A stretch of DNA of 64,000 nucleotides from Streptomyces diacarni (GCF_003323715.1 NZ_QOIN01000046.1:62001-126000), one strand, 5' to 3'; counted from the stretch's first letter, positions 43,626-52,371 are shown. Notes: a model not told the origin generated them from the letters alone. Numbers and translations: made by a program.

Positions 43626-45230
43626 TCAGCCGGCGTCCGCCGGCTGCCCCGTCGGGACGGTGACGCGCGAGGGGTCGGCGGCGGGAGAGGTGAAGTCCAG
43701 GCGGGCACCGTCCGGGTTGTGCTCGGCGTACAGCGGGTCGACGGTGTCGATGACGACGGCGAGCTTGTGCCCCTTCGGTACGTCGTAGGCGGTGGAGAAG
43801 AGGTCCAGGTCCACGGCGAACGGCTGGTCCGGGGTGCGGTCGTGGAAGGTGTGCGGGGCGTGGGTGATCAGCTTGCCCGCGCCGAGGGGGCCCACGTCGT
43901 ACAGGTAGGCGTAGAAGGTGCCGCTCTCGGCGGTGCTGGTGACGGTGGTGTGCAGCTTCGTCGTGCCGCGCACGGGCGTGTCCTCGCCGTACCGCTCCGA
44001 CTCCCACACGGCGGCCCGGGAGCGCGGCAGCAGCGGCATGGAGACGACGGGCGGCAGCTTGAGGAACTGGTCGAGGAGGCCCGTCAGGAATATCGTGCCG
44101 CCGTTGGCGCCGGAGTCCCTGCCGGTGTCGAGGTCCTTCTTCCCGTCCAGGGAGATGGCCCGCTCGCCCGAAGGGACCTCCTTCCAGCTCTTGTAGCCCT
44201 CGTAGGCGCCGGTCGACCTGGATTTGAGCTGGACCGGGGGTTCGGTGTCGATGCCGTTCTTCTCGCCCTTGAGGTAGCGGTCGAACCAGTCGTGCGCGTG
44301 CGACCAGGTGTCGTTGGGCAGTCCGAGCAGGCCGGTCGCCTCCGGGGTGGCGTGGTCGCCGGGGCGGAACTCCAGCCGCTTGGGGCCGCGCAGCTTCTCG
44401 TAGAAGTCGGCGTACTGGTTGGGCGGGAAGATCGAGTCGTTCCAGGCGTTGCCGAGCATGATGGCGGCGCCGTTGTCGTTGATCCGGTCGAGGTAGGTCG
44501 CGGGGGAGCGCTTCTTGCCCCACGCGATCATCTCGTCCTCCTTGTCGAGGTTGGACTCGGTGAAGTCCTTGAGGATCTGCCGCAGTTCGGGGCTGGGCCG
44601 TCCGGTCAGCTCGCCCGCGCCGCCGAGCAGCCCCGCGGCCTGGAGGTGCTGGGTGCGGCCGCTGTAGATGGAGCCGATCAGGTCGGCCCAGCCGCTGAGC
44701 GCGGTGACGGCCTTGACGCGGGGGTCGTGGCCGGCCGCCAGCAGGCTGATGCCGGCGCCGTAGGAGACGCCGCCCATGCCGACGCGGTCCTTGTCGGCGG
44801 GGGTGTGGGCGAGGGCCCAGTCGATGACGCGGGAGGCGTCGGCGATGTCCTCGGGGCCGCCGACCTCGATCTCGCCGCCGGACTGCCAGAAGCCGCGCGA
44901 GTTGTAACTGACGACGACGTACCCGGCGTCGGCGAGCTTCTTGGCCTGTGCCAGGTATTCGATCTGCGGGAGCCCCCAGCTGGTGGGGAGCACGATCAGC
45001 GGGTAGGTGTGCGCCGAGTCGGCGGAGGCGCCGTCGGGCAGGGCGACGTTGGCCTTGAGGGTGGTGCCGCCGTCGCCCTCGATGTCGACGAAGTCGATCC
45101 CGGACGCGGTGGCGCCGGTGGCGGCCGGTGCGGGCAGGGCGGCGGCGGGGGCGAGGGTGAGGCCGGTGGCGGCGAGTGTTGTGGCGAGGAGGACCGAGGC
45201 GTAACGCACTGCGGTGGGGGAGGGGCGCAT
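43626..45230 (-). CDS. Secreted S15/CocE-type X-Pro dipeptidyl-peptidase-like hydrolase
   Basis: 534 residues. A signal peptide is visible in the first ~32 residues (hydrophobic core, Ala-x-Ala). Alpha/beta-hydrolase core with catalytic Ser in GGVSYGAGI, Asp in NAWNDSIFP and His in PGDHATPE, followed by a C-terminal jelly-roll (LHTTVTSTAESGTFYAYLYD) as in X-Pro dipeptidyl-peptidases and cocaine esterases. It would release N-terminal dipeptides or hydrolyse esters outside the cell. Single gene, with a terminator. Confidence 0.9.
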   Translation of the reverse strand: MRPSPTAVRYASVLLATTLAATGLTLAPAAALPAPAATGATASGIDFVDIEGDGGTTLKANVALPDGASADSAHTYPLIVLPTSWGLPQIEYLAQAKKLADAGYVVVSYNSRGFWQSGGEIEVGGPEDIADASRVIDWALAHTPADKDRVGMGGVSYGAGISLLAAGHDPRVKAVTALSGWADLIGSIYSGRTQHLQAAGLLGGAGELTGRPSPELRQILKDFTESNLDKEDEMIAWGKKRSPATYLDRINDNGAAIMLGNAWNDSIFPPNQYADFYEKLRGPKRLEFRPGDHATPEATGLLGLPNDTWSHAHDWFDRYLKGEKNGIDTEPPVQLKSRSTGAYEGYKSWKEVPSGERAISLDGKKDLDTGRDSGANGGTIFLTGLLDQFLKLPPVVSMPLLPRSRAAVWESERYGEDTPVRGTTKLHTTVTSTAESGTFYAYLYDVGPLGAGKLITHAPHTFHDRTPDQPFAVDLDLFSTAYDVPKGHKLAVVIDTVDPLYAEHNPDGARLDFTSPAADPSRVTVPTGQPADAG

Positions 45231-45279
45231 GCACGGCTCCAGACGTCATCGGTGGCCCGGGCTGGAAAGTGACTGGAGA

Positions 45280-45322
45280 GTAACCACGACGGGCTACCGG
45301 AGGTAACCCATCAGTAGGTTAC
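45280..45322. promoter_or_regulatory. Repeated GTAACC sites upstream of the pyrimidine operon
   Basis: GTAACC at 45280 and 45303, and its inverse GGTTAC at 45317; the last two form an inverted repeat with an 8-bp spacer. They lie 45-90 bp upstream of the predicted promoter, in the gap between the divergent S15 gene and the operon. Activator or repressor sites are possible; no regulator gene is adjacent. Confidence 0.4.
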
Positions 45323-45366
45323 GGAGCGGTAAAGCCGGCGGCTCCCGTGCGCCCCCGCCGGGGTTC

Positions 45367-45395
45367 TTGTCACGCGCTCCGAGGCGACTTACCGT
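45367..45395 (+). promoter_or_regulatory. Candidate vegetative promoter of the pyrimidine operon
   Basis: TTGTCA, 17-bp spacer, TACCGT: a good match to the HrdB-type consensus. The predicted start of transcription would be about 55 bases before ATG 45457. Confidence 0.5.
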
Positions 45396-45456
45396 CGCAA
45401 CCTCACGTATGTCTACGCGTGTCGAACAGGCTGCCGCCCTCACGAAGGAGCTGCTC

Positions 45457-46299
45457 ATGCCCGATGTCGTACGTGCCGCGCTGGTACAGGCGACCTGGAC
45501 AGGCGACACCGAGTCGATGCTCGCCAAACATGAGAAGCACGCCCACGAGGCCGCCCGCCAAGGAGCGCGGATCATCGGCTTCCAGGAGGTCTTCAACGCC
45601 CCCTACTTCTGCCAGGTGCAGGACCCCGAGCACTACCGGTGGGCCGAACCGGTGCCGGACGGGCCCACCACCCGGCGGATGTCCGAACTGGCCAGGGAGA
45701 CGGGCATGGTGGTCGTCTCCCCGGTCTTCGAGGTGGACGGCTCCGGCTTCTACTACAACACCGCCGCCGTCATCGACGCCGACGGCACCGTCCTGGGCAC
45801 CTACCGCAAGCACCACATCCCGCAGCTGCCGGGCTTCTGGGAGAAGTTCTACTTCCGCCCCGGCAACCTGGGCTGGCCGGTCTTCGAGACCGCCGTCGGC
45901 AAGGTCGGCGTCTCCATCTGCTACGACCGGCACTTCCCCGAGGGCTGGCGCGCCCTCGGTCTGGCCGGCGCCCAGATCGTCTACAACCCCTCGGCCACCT
46001 CGCGCGGCCTCTCCTCCCACCTGTGGCAGCTGGAACAGCCCGCGGCCGCCGTCGCCAACGAGTACTTCGTCGCGGCCATCAACCGCGTGGGCACCGAGGA
46101 ATACGGCGACAACGACTTCTACGGCACCAGCTACTTCGTCGACCCGCGCGGCCGGTTCGTCGGGCAGCCCGCCTCGGACAAGGAGGAGGAACTGCTGGTC
46201 CGCGACCTCGACCTGCGGATGATCGACGAGGTGCGGCAGCAGTGGGCCTTCTACCGGGACCGGCGCCCCGACGCCTACGAGGGGCTGGTGCGGCCGTGA
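45457..46299 (+). CDS. Nitrilase-family beta-ureidopropionase (N-carbamoyl-amino acid hydrolase)
   Basis: 280 residues from ATG 45457, with GAAGGAG six bases upstream. The carbon-nitrogen hydrolase triad is present: Glu in GFQEVFNAPYF, Lys in GTYRKHHIP, Cys in VSICYDRHFPEGWR. The neighbours (aminotransferase, dihydropyrimidinase) fit hydrolysis of N-carbamoyl-beta-alanine to beta-alanine, CO2 and ammonia. First gene of a four-gene operon; overlaps the next gene by 4 bp. Confidence 0.92.
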   Translation: MPDVVRAALVQATWTGDTESMLAKHEKHAHEAARQGARIIGFQEVFNAPYFCQVQDPEHYRWAEPVPDGPTTRRMSELARETGMVVVSPVFEVDGSGFYYNTAAVIDADGTVLGTYRKHHIPQLPGFWEKFYFRPGNLGWPVFETAVGKVGVSICYDRHFPEGWRALGLAGAQIVYNPSATSRGLSSHLWQLEQPAAAVANEYFVAAINRVGTEEYGDNDFYGTSYFVDPRGRFVGQPASDKEEELLVRDLDLRMIDEVRQQWAFYRDRRPDAYEGLVRP

Positions 46300-47723
46300 G
46301 CCCGGAGCCCAAAGCCACCGCGGGCTCCGCCGCCGAAGCCGCCACCGCCGTACCCCCGGCCCCCTCCACCGACGTCCACCGCGCGCTGCACGCCCGCCAC
46401 CAGGCCGTGCTCCCCGACTGGACGGCTCTCTACTACGAGCAGCCGCTGGAGATCACCCACGGCGAGGGCCGCCACGTCTGGGACGCGGAGGGGCGCCGCT
46501 ACCTGGACTTCTTCGGCGGCATCCTGACGACCATGACGGCCCACGCGCTGCCCGAGGTCACCAGGGCCGTCAGCGAACAGGCCGCGCGGATCGTGCACTC
46601 CTCCACCCTCTACCTCAACCGCCCCATGGTGGAGCTCGCGGAGCAGGTCGCGGCGCTGTCCGGCATCCCCGACGCGCGGGTCTTCTTCACCACCTCGGGC
46701 ACCGAGGCCAACGACGCCGCACTGCTGCTGGCCACCGCCTACCGCCACTCCAACCAGATCCTGGCCATGCGCAACAGCTACCACGGCCGCTCCTTCACCA
46801 CCGTCGGCATCACCGGCAACCGCTCCTGGTCGCCCACCTCGCTCTCCCCCCTCCAGACCCTCTACGTGCACGGCGGCGTCCGCACCCGCGGCCCCTACGC
46901 ACACCTGGACGACGCCGCGTTCACCGAAGCCTGCGTCGCCGACCTGCGCGACATGCTCGGCCAGGCCGGCTCGGGCGTCGCCGCGCTGATCGCCGAACCC
47001 GTGCAGGGCGTCGGCGGGTTCACCTCGCCGCCCGACGGGCTCTACGCCGCCTTCCGCGAGGAGCTGAAGCAGCACGGCATCCTGTGGATCAGCGACGAGG
47101 TGCAGACCGGCTGGGGCCGCACCGGCGACCACTTCTGGGGCTGGCAGGCCCACGACGCGGCGGGACCGCCCGACATGCTCACCTTCGCCAAGGGCATCGG
47201 CAACGGCATGTCCATCGGCGGCGTCGTCGCCCGCGCCGAGATCATGAACTGCCTCGACGCCCACTCCATCTCCACCTTCGGCGGCAGCCCGATCACCATG
47301 GCCGCCGCCCGGGCCAACCTCGCCCACCTGCTCGCACACGACCTCCAGGCCAACGCACGCCGCGTGGGCGGACTGCTGCTGGAGCGGCTGCGCTCGGCCG
47401 CCTCCCCCAGCGTCACAGCGGGAGGTACACCCCGGCTCGGAGTCGTCCGCGAGGTGCGCGGGCGCGGGCTGATGGTCGGCGTCGAACTCGTCGACCCTCG
47501 CACCGGCGAGCCCTCGCCACGCGCCGCCTCGCTGGTGCTGGAGGCCGCACGGGAGGGCGGCGTCCTCATCGGCAAGGGCGGCGGCCACTCCGCCCCGAGC
47601 GTGCTGCGCATCGCCCCGCCGCTCTCGCTGACCGTCTCCGAGGCCGAGGCGGGCGCCGCCGTGCTGGAGACCGCCCTGCGCACCGCCGAGGCCGAACTCG
47701 TCCGAGGAGGAACCGCGGTATGA
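46296..47723 (+). CDS. Class III aminotransferase (beta-alanine/AGXT2 type)
   Basis: 475 residues from GTG 46296, overlapping the upstream stop (GTGA). PLP class III pattern: FFTTSGTEANDAALL, NSYHGRSFTT, ISDEVQTGWGRTG, and the PLP Lys in TFAKGIGNG. It would transaminate beta-alanine or 3-aminoisobutyrate to the semialdehyde, the step after ureidopropionase. The ~25-residue Ala/Pro-rich N-terminus is extra. The stop overlaps the dihydropyrimidinase start (ATGA). Confidence 0.92.
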   Translation: MSPEPKATAGSAAEAATAVPPAPSTDVHRALHARHQAVLPDWTALYYEQPLEITHGEGRHVWDAEGRRYLDFFGGILTTMTAHALPEVTRAVSEQAARIVHSSTLYLNRPMVELAEQVAALSGIPDARVFFTTSGTEANDAALLLATAYRHSNQILAMRNSYHGRSFTTVGITGNRSWSPTSLSPLQTLYVHGGVRTRGPYAHLDDAAFTEACVADLRDMLGQAGSGVAALIAEPVQGVGGFTSPPDGLYAAFREELKQHGILWISDEVQTGWGRTGDHFWGWQAHDAAGPPDMLTFAKGIGNGMSIGGVVARAEIMNCLDAHSISTFGGSPITMAAARANLAHLLAHDLQANARRVGGLLLERLRSAASPSVTAGGTPRLGVVREVRGRGLMVGVELVDPRTGEPSPRAASLVLEAAREGGVLIGKGGGHSAPSVLRIAPPLSLTVSEAEAGAAVLETALRTAEAELVRGGTAV

Positions 47724-49120
47724 GCACCACCCTGATCACGGGCGGCCTGGTCGTCACCGCCGCCGAGGAGATGCAGGCCGACGTGCTGATCGAGGGCGGC
47801 CGCGTCGTCGCCGTCGTCGACCGGAACGCCGCCGTCGCGCAGAGCCTGACCGCCGACCGTGTCCTGGACGCGAGCGGCCTGTACGTCATCCCGGGCGGCG
47901 TCGACGCCCACACGCACATGGACTTCCCCTTCGGCGGCACCTTCTCCAGCGACGACTTCGCCTCCGGCACCCGCGCCGCCGCCTGGGGCGGTACGACGAC
48001 CATCGTCGACTTCGCCGTCCAGACCAAGGGCCACGCGCTGCGCGAGGGCCTGGACACCTGGCACGCCAAGGCCGACGGGCAGGCCTGCGTCGACTACGCC
48101 TTCCACATGATCCTCTCCGACGTGAACGAGGGCACTCTGCGGGAGATGGACGGCCTCGTGGAAGAGGGCGTGACCTCGTTCAAGATGTTCATGGCCTACC
48201 CGGGCGTCTTCTACAGCGACGACGGCCAGATCCTCCGCGCCATGCAGCGCACCGCCGCCAACGGCGGGCTGGCCATGATGCACGCCGAGAACGGCATCGC
48301 CATCGACGTCCTGGTCGAACAGGCGCTCGCGGCGGGCCGCACCGATCCGCGCCACCACGGCGAGGTCCGCAAGGTGCTGCTGGAGGCGGAGGCCACCCAC
48401 CGGGCCATCCAACTGGCACGCGTGGCGGGCTCCCCGCTCTACGTCGTCCACGTCTCCGCGCAGGAAGCCGTGGCGGAGCTGGCCACCGCCCGCGGAATGG
48501 ACCTGCCGGTCTTCGGCGAGACCTGCCCGCAGTACCTCTACCTGAGCACCGACGAGTTGGCCGAGCCCGACTTCGGCGGCGCCAAGTACGTGTGCAGCAC
48601 GCCGCTGCGCCCCGCCGAGCACCAGGCGGCGCTGTGGCGGGCGCTGCGCACCGACGACCTCCAGGTGGTCTCCACCGACCACTGCCCCTTCTGCTTCACA
48701 GGCCAGAAGGACCTGGGCAAGGGCGACTTCTCCAAGATCCCCAACGGGATGCCGGGCGTCGAACACCGCATGGACCTGCTCCACCAGGCCGTCGTGGACG
48801 GGCACATCACCAGGCGCCGCTGGATCGACATCGCCTGCGCGACACCGGCCAGGATGTTCGGCCTCTACCCGAAGAAGGGCACCCTCGCGCCGGGCGCCGA
48901 CGCCGACATCGTCCTCTACGACCCGCACGCCGAGCAGACTCTTTCGGCTCAAACCCACCACATGAACGTCGACTACTCCGCCTACGAGGGCAAAACCCTC
49001 ACGGGCCGGGTGGTCACGGTGCTCTCCCGCGGCGAGACGGTCATCGACCGCCGTACGTACACGGGCCGCGCCGGAAGCGGCCAGTACGTGCCGCGCGGGA
49101 TCTGCCAGTTTCTGAACTGA
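47720..49120 (+). CDS. hydA: Dihydropyrimidinase / D-hydantoinase
   Basis: 466 residues. Cyclic amidohydrolase with all metal ligands: GVDAHTHMDFPFGG, carbamylated Lys in SFKMFMAYPG, His in AMMHAENG and VHVSAQ, Asp in STDHCPF. It opens 5,6-dihydrouracil or hydantoins to N-carbamoyl amino acids in the cytoplasm. Third gene of the operon, coupled to the aminotransferase. Confidence 0.95.
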   Translation: MSTTLITGGLVVTAAEEMQADVLIEGGRVVAVVDRNAAVAQSLTADRVLDASGLYVIPGGVDAHTHMDFPFGGTFSSDDFASGTRAAAWGGTTTIVDFAVQTKGHALREGLDTWHAKADGQACVDYAFHMILSDVNEGTLREMDGLVEEGVTSFKMFMAYPGVFYSDDGQILRAMQRTAANGGLAMMHAENGIAIDVLVEQALAAGRTDPRHHGEVRKVLLEAEATHRAIQLARVAGSPLYVVHVSAQEAVAELATARGMDLPVFGETCPQYLYLSTDELAEPDFGGAKYVCSTPLRPAEHQAALWRALRTDDLQVVSTDHCPFCFTGQKDLGKGDFSKIPNGMPGVEHRMDLLHQAVVDGHITRRRWIDIACATPARMFGLYPKKGTLAPGADADIVLYDPHAEQTLSAQTHHMNVDYSAYEGKTLTGRVVTVLSRGETVIDRRTYTGRAGSGQYVPRGICQFLN

Positions 49121-49132
49121 GGGGTTGTGCCC

Positions 49133-50158
49133 ATGGACTTCGGACTCGTGCTCCAGACCGATCCCCCCGGCTCCGCCACCGTCTCCCTGATGCGCCGCGC
49201 CGAACGCAACGGCTTCACCTACGGCTGGACGTTCGACTCCCCGGTGCTGTGGCAGGAGCCGTACGTCATCCACAGCCGCATCCTCGCGCACACCACGCAG
49301 CTGACCGTCGGACCCATGGTCACCAACCCCGGCAGCCGCGCCTGGGAGGTCACCGCCTCCACCTTCGCCACCCTCAACGAGATGTACGGCAACCGCACCG
49401 TGTGCGGCATCGGGCGCGGCGACTCGGCGATGCGGGTCGCCGGACGGCCGCCGGGTACCCTGGCCAGGCTCGGGGAGGCCATGACCGCAATCCGCGACCT
49501 GGCCGAGGGCCGGGAAGCCGTCGTGGACGGCACCCCGATGCGGCTGCCGTGGGTGCGCGAAGGGCGGCTGCCGGTGTGGATGGCGGCCTACGGACCCAAG
49601 GCGCTGGCGCTGGCAGGCCGGGAGGCGGACGGCTTCATCCTCCAGCTGGCCGACCCGGTGCTGACCGCCTGGATGGTCGGCGCCGTGCGCGAGGCGGCCG
49701 TACAGGCCGGACGGGACCCGTCGGCGGTCACGATCTGCGTGGCGGCCCCCGCCTACGTGTGCGAGGACACCCCCGCAGCGCTCGCGCACGCCCGCGAGCA
49801 GTGCCGCTGGTTCGGCGGCATGGTCGGCAACCACGTCGCGGACCTGGTGGCGCGCTACGGCGAGCACTCGGACGCGGTACCCGCGGCCCTCACCGCCTAC
49901 ATCAAGGAACGCGAGGGCTACGACTACGCCCACCACGGCCGGGCCGGCAACCCGGACACCGCCTTCGTGCCCGACGACATCGTCGACCGCTTCTGCCTGC
50001 TGGGCTCCGAGCAGTCCCACGTGGCGCGGCTGCGGGAGCTGGCGCAGCTGGGCGTCGACCAGTTCGCGCTCTACGCCATGCACGACGCCAAGGAGCACTC
50101 GATCGACGCCTACGGCACGGGGGTGATCCCCGCGCTGGCCGATCGCCCGCAGCGGTGA
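49133..50158 (+). CDS. LLM-class F420-dependent oxidoreductase (TIGR03842-like)
   Basis: 341 residues from ATG 49133 with AGGGG eight bases upstream, 12 bp after hydA. The start MDFGLVLQTDPPGS and GWTFDSPVLWQEPYV, GPMVTNPGSR and VCGIGRGDSA are marks of the luciferase-like F420 group that is regularly linked to dihydropyrimidinase genes. The reaction is unknown; oxidation or reduction of a pyrimidine-derived compound is plausible. Last gene of the operon. Confidence 0.88.
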   Translation: MDFGLVLQTDPPGSATVSLMRRAERNGFTYGWTFDSPVLWQEPYVIHSRILAHTTQLTVGPMVTNPGSRAWEVTASTFATLNEMYGNRTVCGIGRGDSAMRVAGRPPGTLARLGEAMTAIRDLAEGREAVVDGTPMRLPWVREGRLPVWMAAYGPKALALAGREADGFILQLADPVLTAWMVGAVREAAVQAGRDPSAVTICVAAPAYVCEDTPAALAHAREQCRWFGGMVGNHVADLVARYGEHSDAVPAALTAYIKEREGYDYAHHGRAGNPDTAFVPDDIVDRFCLLGSEQSHVARLRELAQLGVDQFALYAMHDAKEHSIDAYGTGVIPALADRPQR

Positions 50159-50160
50159 AG

Positions 50161-50176
50161 GCCCCCGCGCGGGGGC
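50161..50176 (+). terminator. Short GC hairpin after the pyrimidine operon
   Basis: GCCCCC-GCGC-GGGGGC directly after the last stop. Small loop and no U-tract; weak. Confidence 0.35.
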
Positions 50177-50221
50177 GACGGGCCGCTGCCGTGCGGAGCG
50201 ACCGCGGGGCGCCCCGGCCGT

Positions 50222-50551
50222 TCAGCCGGGCTCGTGCTTGTCGTGCTTGTCGTAGACCAGCGGCTGGTAGTCGGGGTGCTCGCGGATGTAGCGCGCGAAG
50301 TACGGGCAGACGGGTGCGACCTTCTCGCCCGCCTCCTGCACGGCCTGCAGGATGTGGTGCGAGAGGGCGCCGCCCACGCCCCTGCCCTCGAAGGCCGGTT
50401 CGACCTCGGTGTGCGTCACCGCGACCACGCCCGGGGCCCGCAGATACTGCGCCACCCCCGCCAGGGTGCCGCCGATGCGGGCCTCGTAGCGGCCCTCGGC
50501 GGCGTTGTCGGAGAACTCGATCCGCTGCTGCTCCTCGGCCATGCTGCTCAC
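50222..50551 (-). CDS. Small GNAT-fold N-acetyltransferase (YjdJ-like)
   Basis: 109 residues from GTG 50551 (GAGGG five bases upstream; ATG 50542 is the alternative). A short GNAT fold with the acetyl-CoA loop VEPAFEGRGVGGALSHHILQ and the ending VCPYFARYIREHPDY, the pattern of the small YjdJ/NATD1 group. The acceptor is unknown. The DsbA-like gene upstream ends 30 bp away in the same direction. Confidence 0.9.
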   Translation of the reverse strand: MSSMAEEQQRIEFSDNAAEGRYEARIGGTLAGVAQYLRAPGVVAVTHTEVEPAFEGRGVGGALSHHILQAVQEAGEKVAPVCPYFARYIREHPDYQPLVYDKHDKHEPG

Positions 50552-50581
50552 CGTGTCCCTCGGCTGTCCGCCTGCCGTTCC

Positions 50582-51184
50582 TCACTCCGTCGCGTCGTGG
50601 ATCTGCGCCGTGAACTGCTCGGGCCGCACCGCTTCGCCCGCGGCGTCGAGGACGGCGACGGGGCGGTCGCGGAAGAGCACCGTCGGGGTCGCCGCGACGC
50701 CGCTCGCGTCGAAGACACGGCCGACCCGCCGCGCCCACGAGTCGTAGGCCGGGTCGAGGACGGCGTCGTCGAACGTGTGGCTGCGCAGCCTCGGCACGTC
50801 GTTGGCCAGGCCCAGCAGCATGCGTTCGGCGGCGAAGCCGTCGTGCTCCTCGTGCGGCTGGTTGCGGTAGAGGGTGTGCAGATACGTCAGGAACTGCGGC
50901 TGGCCGACGTCGGCCGCGGCGCCCAGCGCGGCCAGCGCCCGGTGCGAGCCGTGCCCGCCCAACTGGGCGTCGATGAAGGTGCCGAAGTGGTGGTGGAGCA
51001 CGAACTCACCCGCGTCGGCGAGCTGCCGCATCGTGTCCCCCAGCGCGTTCTCCACGGCCCGGCAGTAGGGGCAGCGCAGGTCCAGGTACAGGTCCAGCAC
51101 CGGCGGTCCGGGTTCAGGCGCCTGCGGGTCGGCGCCGTAGACGACCGTCGTGCCGCCCTCACCAGTCGTGTTCGCCGGAATCAT
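50582..51184 (-). CDS. DsbA-family thioredoxin-fold protein
   Basis: 200 residues from ATG 51184. Thioredoxin fold with CPYC (LDLRCPYCRAVENAL) and the later cis-Pro in GVAATPTVLFRDR. The long helical insert (DAQLGGHGSHRALAALGAA) is typical of DsbA/DSBA-oxidoreductase proteins of streptomycetes. No signal peptide, so it is probably cytoplasmic. It may form a two-gene unit with the small GNAT gene. Confidence 0.88.
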   Translation of the reverse strand: MIPANTTGEGGTTVVYGADPQAPEPGPPVLDLYLDLRCPYCRAVENALGDTMRQLADAGEFVLHHHFGTFIDAQLGGHGSHRALAALGAAADVGQPQFLTYLHTLYRNQPHEEHDGFAAERMLLGLANDVPRLRSHTFDDAVLDPAYDSWARRVGRVFDASGVAATPTVLFRDRPVAVLDAAGEAVRPEQFTAQIHDATE

Positions 51185-51332
51185 GCCGCAAGCCTCGCCG
51201 CGCCCCGCGCGGCCGGCAACGCCGGGCGGGCCACCGGAGTGACGCCGCCCGACGCGGTGAGCGTGGGGGCCGGGGCGGCGGCAGGCGCCCGGCTTCGGCA
51301 TCAGGGCGAGGAGGCGGTGGCAGAGCACGCTG

Positions 51333-51353
51333 TTGAAGTGAAGCGCACTTCAA
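51333..51353. promoter_or_regulatory. Inverted repeat upstream of the NmrA-like gene
   Basis: TTGAAGTG, 5 bp, CACTTCAA, 80 bp before the GTG start. A typical size for a dimeric repressor site; no regulator gene is adjacent. Confidence 0.5.
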
Positions 51354-51432
51354 CTTGCACTCTGGTGTCCGCACGCCCCACCGCACGCGGCGGCCGTGCG
51401 GATTTCTCACCTCGCTACGAAGGAGAACCACC

Positions 51433-52326
51433 GTGATTCTGGTGACCGGAGCCACAGGAAAGGTCGGCGGGCAGGTGGCGGCACAGCTTGCGGAGGCGGG
51501 CACCCGGGTGCCCGCCTCCGCAAGCTGTGCCGCCACCCGACTCCCCGACGGGGTCGAGCCCGTACGCGGCGATCTCGCCGACCCCGCGAGCCTGGCGGCG
51601 GCTGTGACGGCGAAGGTGGACGGCGTCTTCCTCATGTGGCCGCTGCCCCACGCACGCGGCGCGGCCGAGACCGTTACCCTCCTCGCCGAGCACGCCCGCC
51701 GCCTCGTCTACCTCTCCGCGCGCGGCGTCCCCGAGGCCGGCGAGGCCGGGAAGTCGGCCGGCGAGGCTGCCAAGACGGGCGAGGCCGCCGAGGAGAGGGA
51801 GGCGGACATCCTTGGCACCCACGCCCGCCTCGAACGCCTGGTGCGCGGGTCCGGTGCCGAGTGGACGCTCCTGCGCCCTGGCGGCTTCGCGAGCAACACC
51901 CTGGGATGGGCCGCGCACGTGCGCGCGGGCGGCCCCGTACGCACCGCCTCTCCGCAGGCGGGACGCGCCCTCGTCCACGAGGCCGACATCGCCGCGCTGG
52001 CCGTCCGCGCCCTGCTGACCGACGAACTGGTGGCCACGGCCCCCGAGATCACGGGCCCCGATGTGCTCACCCAGGCCGAACAGGTCGCCACCCTTCGCGA
52101 GGTCCTGGGCCGCCCCCTCACGGTGGAGCGCGTCTCCCGTGCCGAGTCCAGAACCGAACTGATCGGCGCGGGCGTCCCGCCGGTCTACGCGGACGCCATC
52201 CTGGACGCCCACGCCGCGATGGAGACCACCCCCGAGACAGTCGCCCCCGACACGGCGCGCCTCCTCGGCCGCCCGCCGCTCACCTACCGCCAGTGGGTGG
52301 CCGACCACGCGGCGGACTTCGGCTGA
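51433..52326 (+). CDS. NmrA-like NAD(P)-binding protein with palindrome-altered cofactor loop
   Basis: 297 residues from GTG 51433 (AAGGAG seven bases upstream). Atypical SDR/NmrA fold: LVTGATGKVGGQVA cofactor loop, VRGDLADPASL, VYLSARGV, LLRPGGFASN and a C-terminal PLTYRQWVADHAADF. Just after the first helix, residues AGTRVPASASCAAT stand where relatives have an Arg-rich NADP-phosphate loop. This stretch is encoded by a 64-bp perfect palindrome, so the loop was rewritten without breaking the frame. Cofactor binding may be altered. Substrate unknown; these are quinone-reductase-like or regulatory proteins. Confidence 0.88.
   Translation: MILVTGATGKVGGQVAAQLAEAGTRVPASASCAATRLPDGVEPVRGDLADPASLAAAVTAKVDGVFLMWPLPHARGAAETVTLLAEHARRLVYLSARGVPEAGEAGKSAGEAAKTGEAAEEREADILGTHARLERLVRGSGAEWTLLRPGGFASNTLGWAAHVRAGGPVRTASPQAGRALVHEADIAALAVRALLTDELVATAPEITGPDVLTQAEQVATLREVLGRPLTVERVSRAESRTELIGAGVPPVYADAILDAHAAMETTPETVAPDTARLLGRPPLTYRQWVADHAADFG
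51474..51537. repeat. 64-bp perfect palindrome inside a coding sequence
   Basis: Arms of 32 bp with no spacer: the left arm starts GGTGGCGGCACAGCTTGCGG and ends GGGCACCC at 51505; the right arm is its exact complement. It codes for residues about 14-35 of the NmrA-like protein. As DNA it could extrude a cruciform; as RNA it would form a very stable hairpin. Confidence 0.95.
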
Positions 52327-52371
52327 GGACCCCGGCTGAGGACCTCGGCTGAGAATCCCGGCTGATGATCG
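52320..52371. repeat. Four 13-bp tandem repeats at the NmrA stop
   Basis: Units CGGCTGAGGACCC, CGGCTGAGGACCT, CGGCTGAGAATCC, CGGCTGATGATCG. The first unit contains the stop codon of the gene, and because 13 is not a multiple of three, the repeats place TGA in all three plus frames. Confidence 0.9.

Noticed and set aside
47042..50098. 1,018-codon minus-strand frame opposite the pyrimidine operon
   Set aside because: Antisense shadow of four well-supported overlapping genes.
50161..50176. Short GC palindrome as a regulatory site
   Set aside because: It directly follows an operon stop; kept only as a weak terminator candidate.
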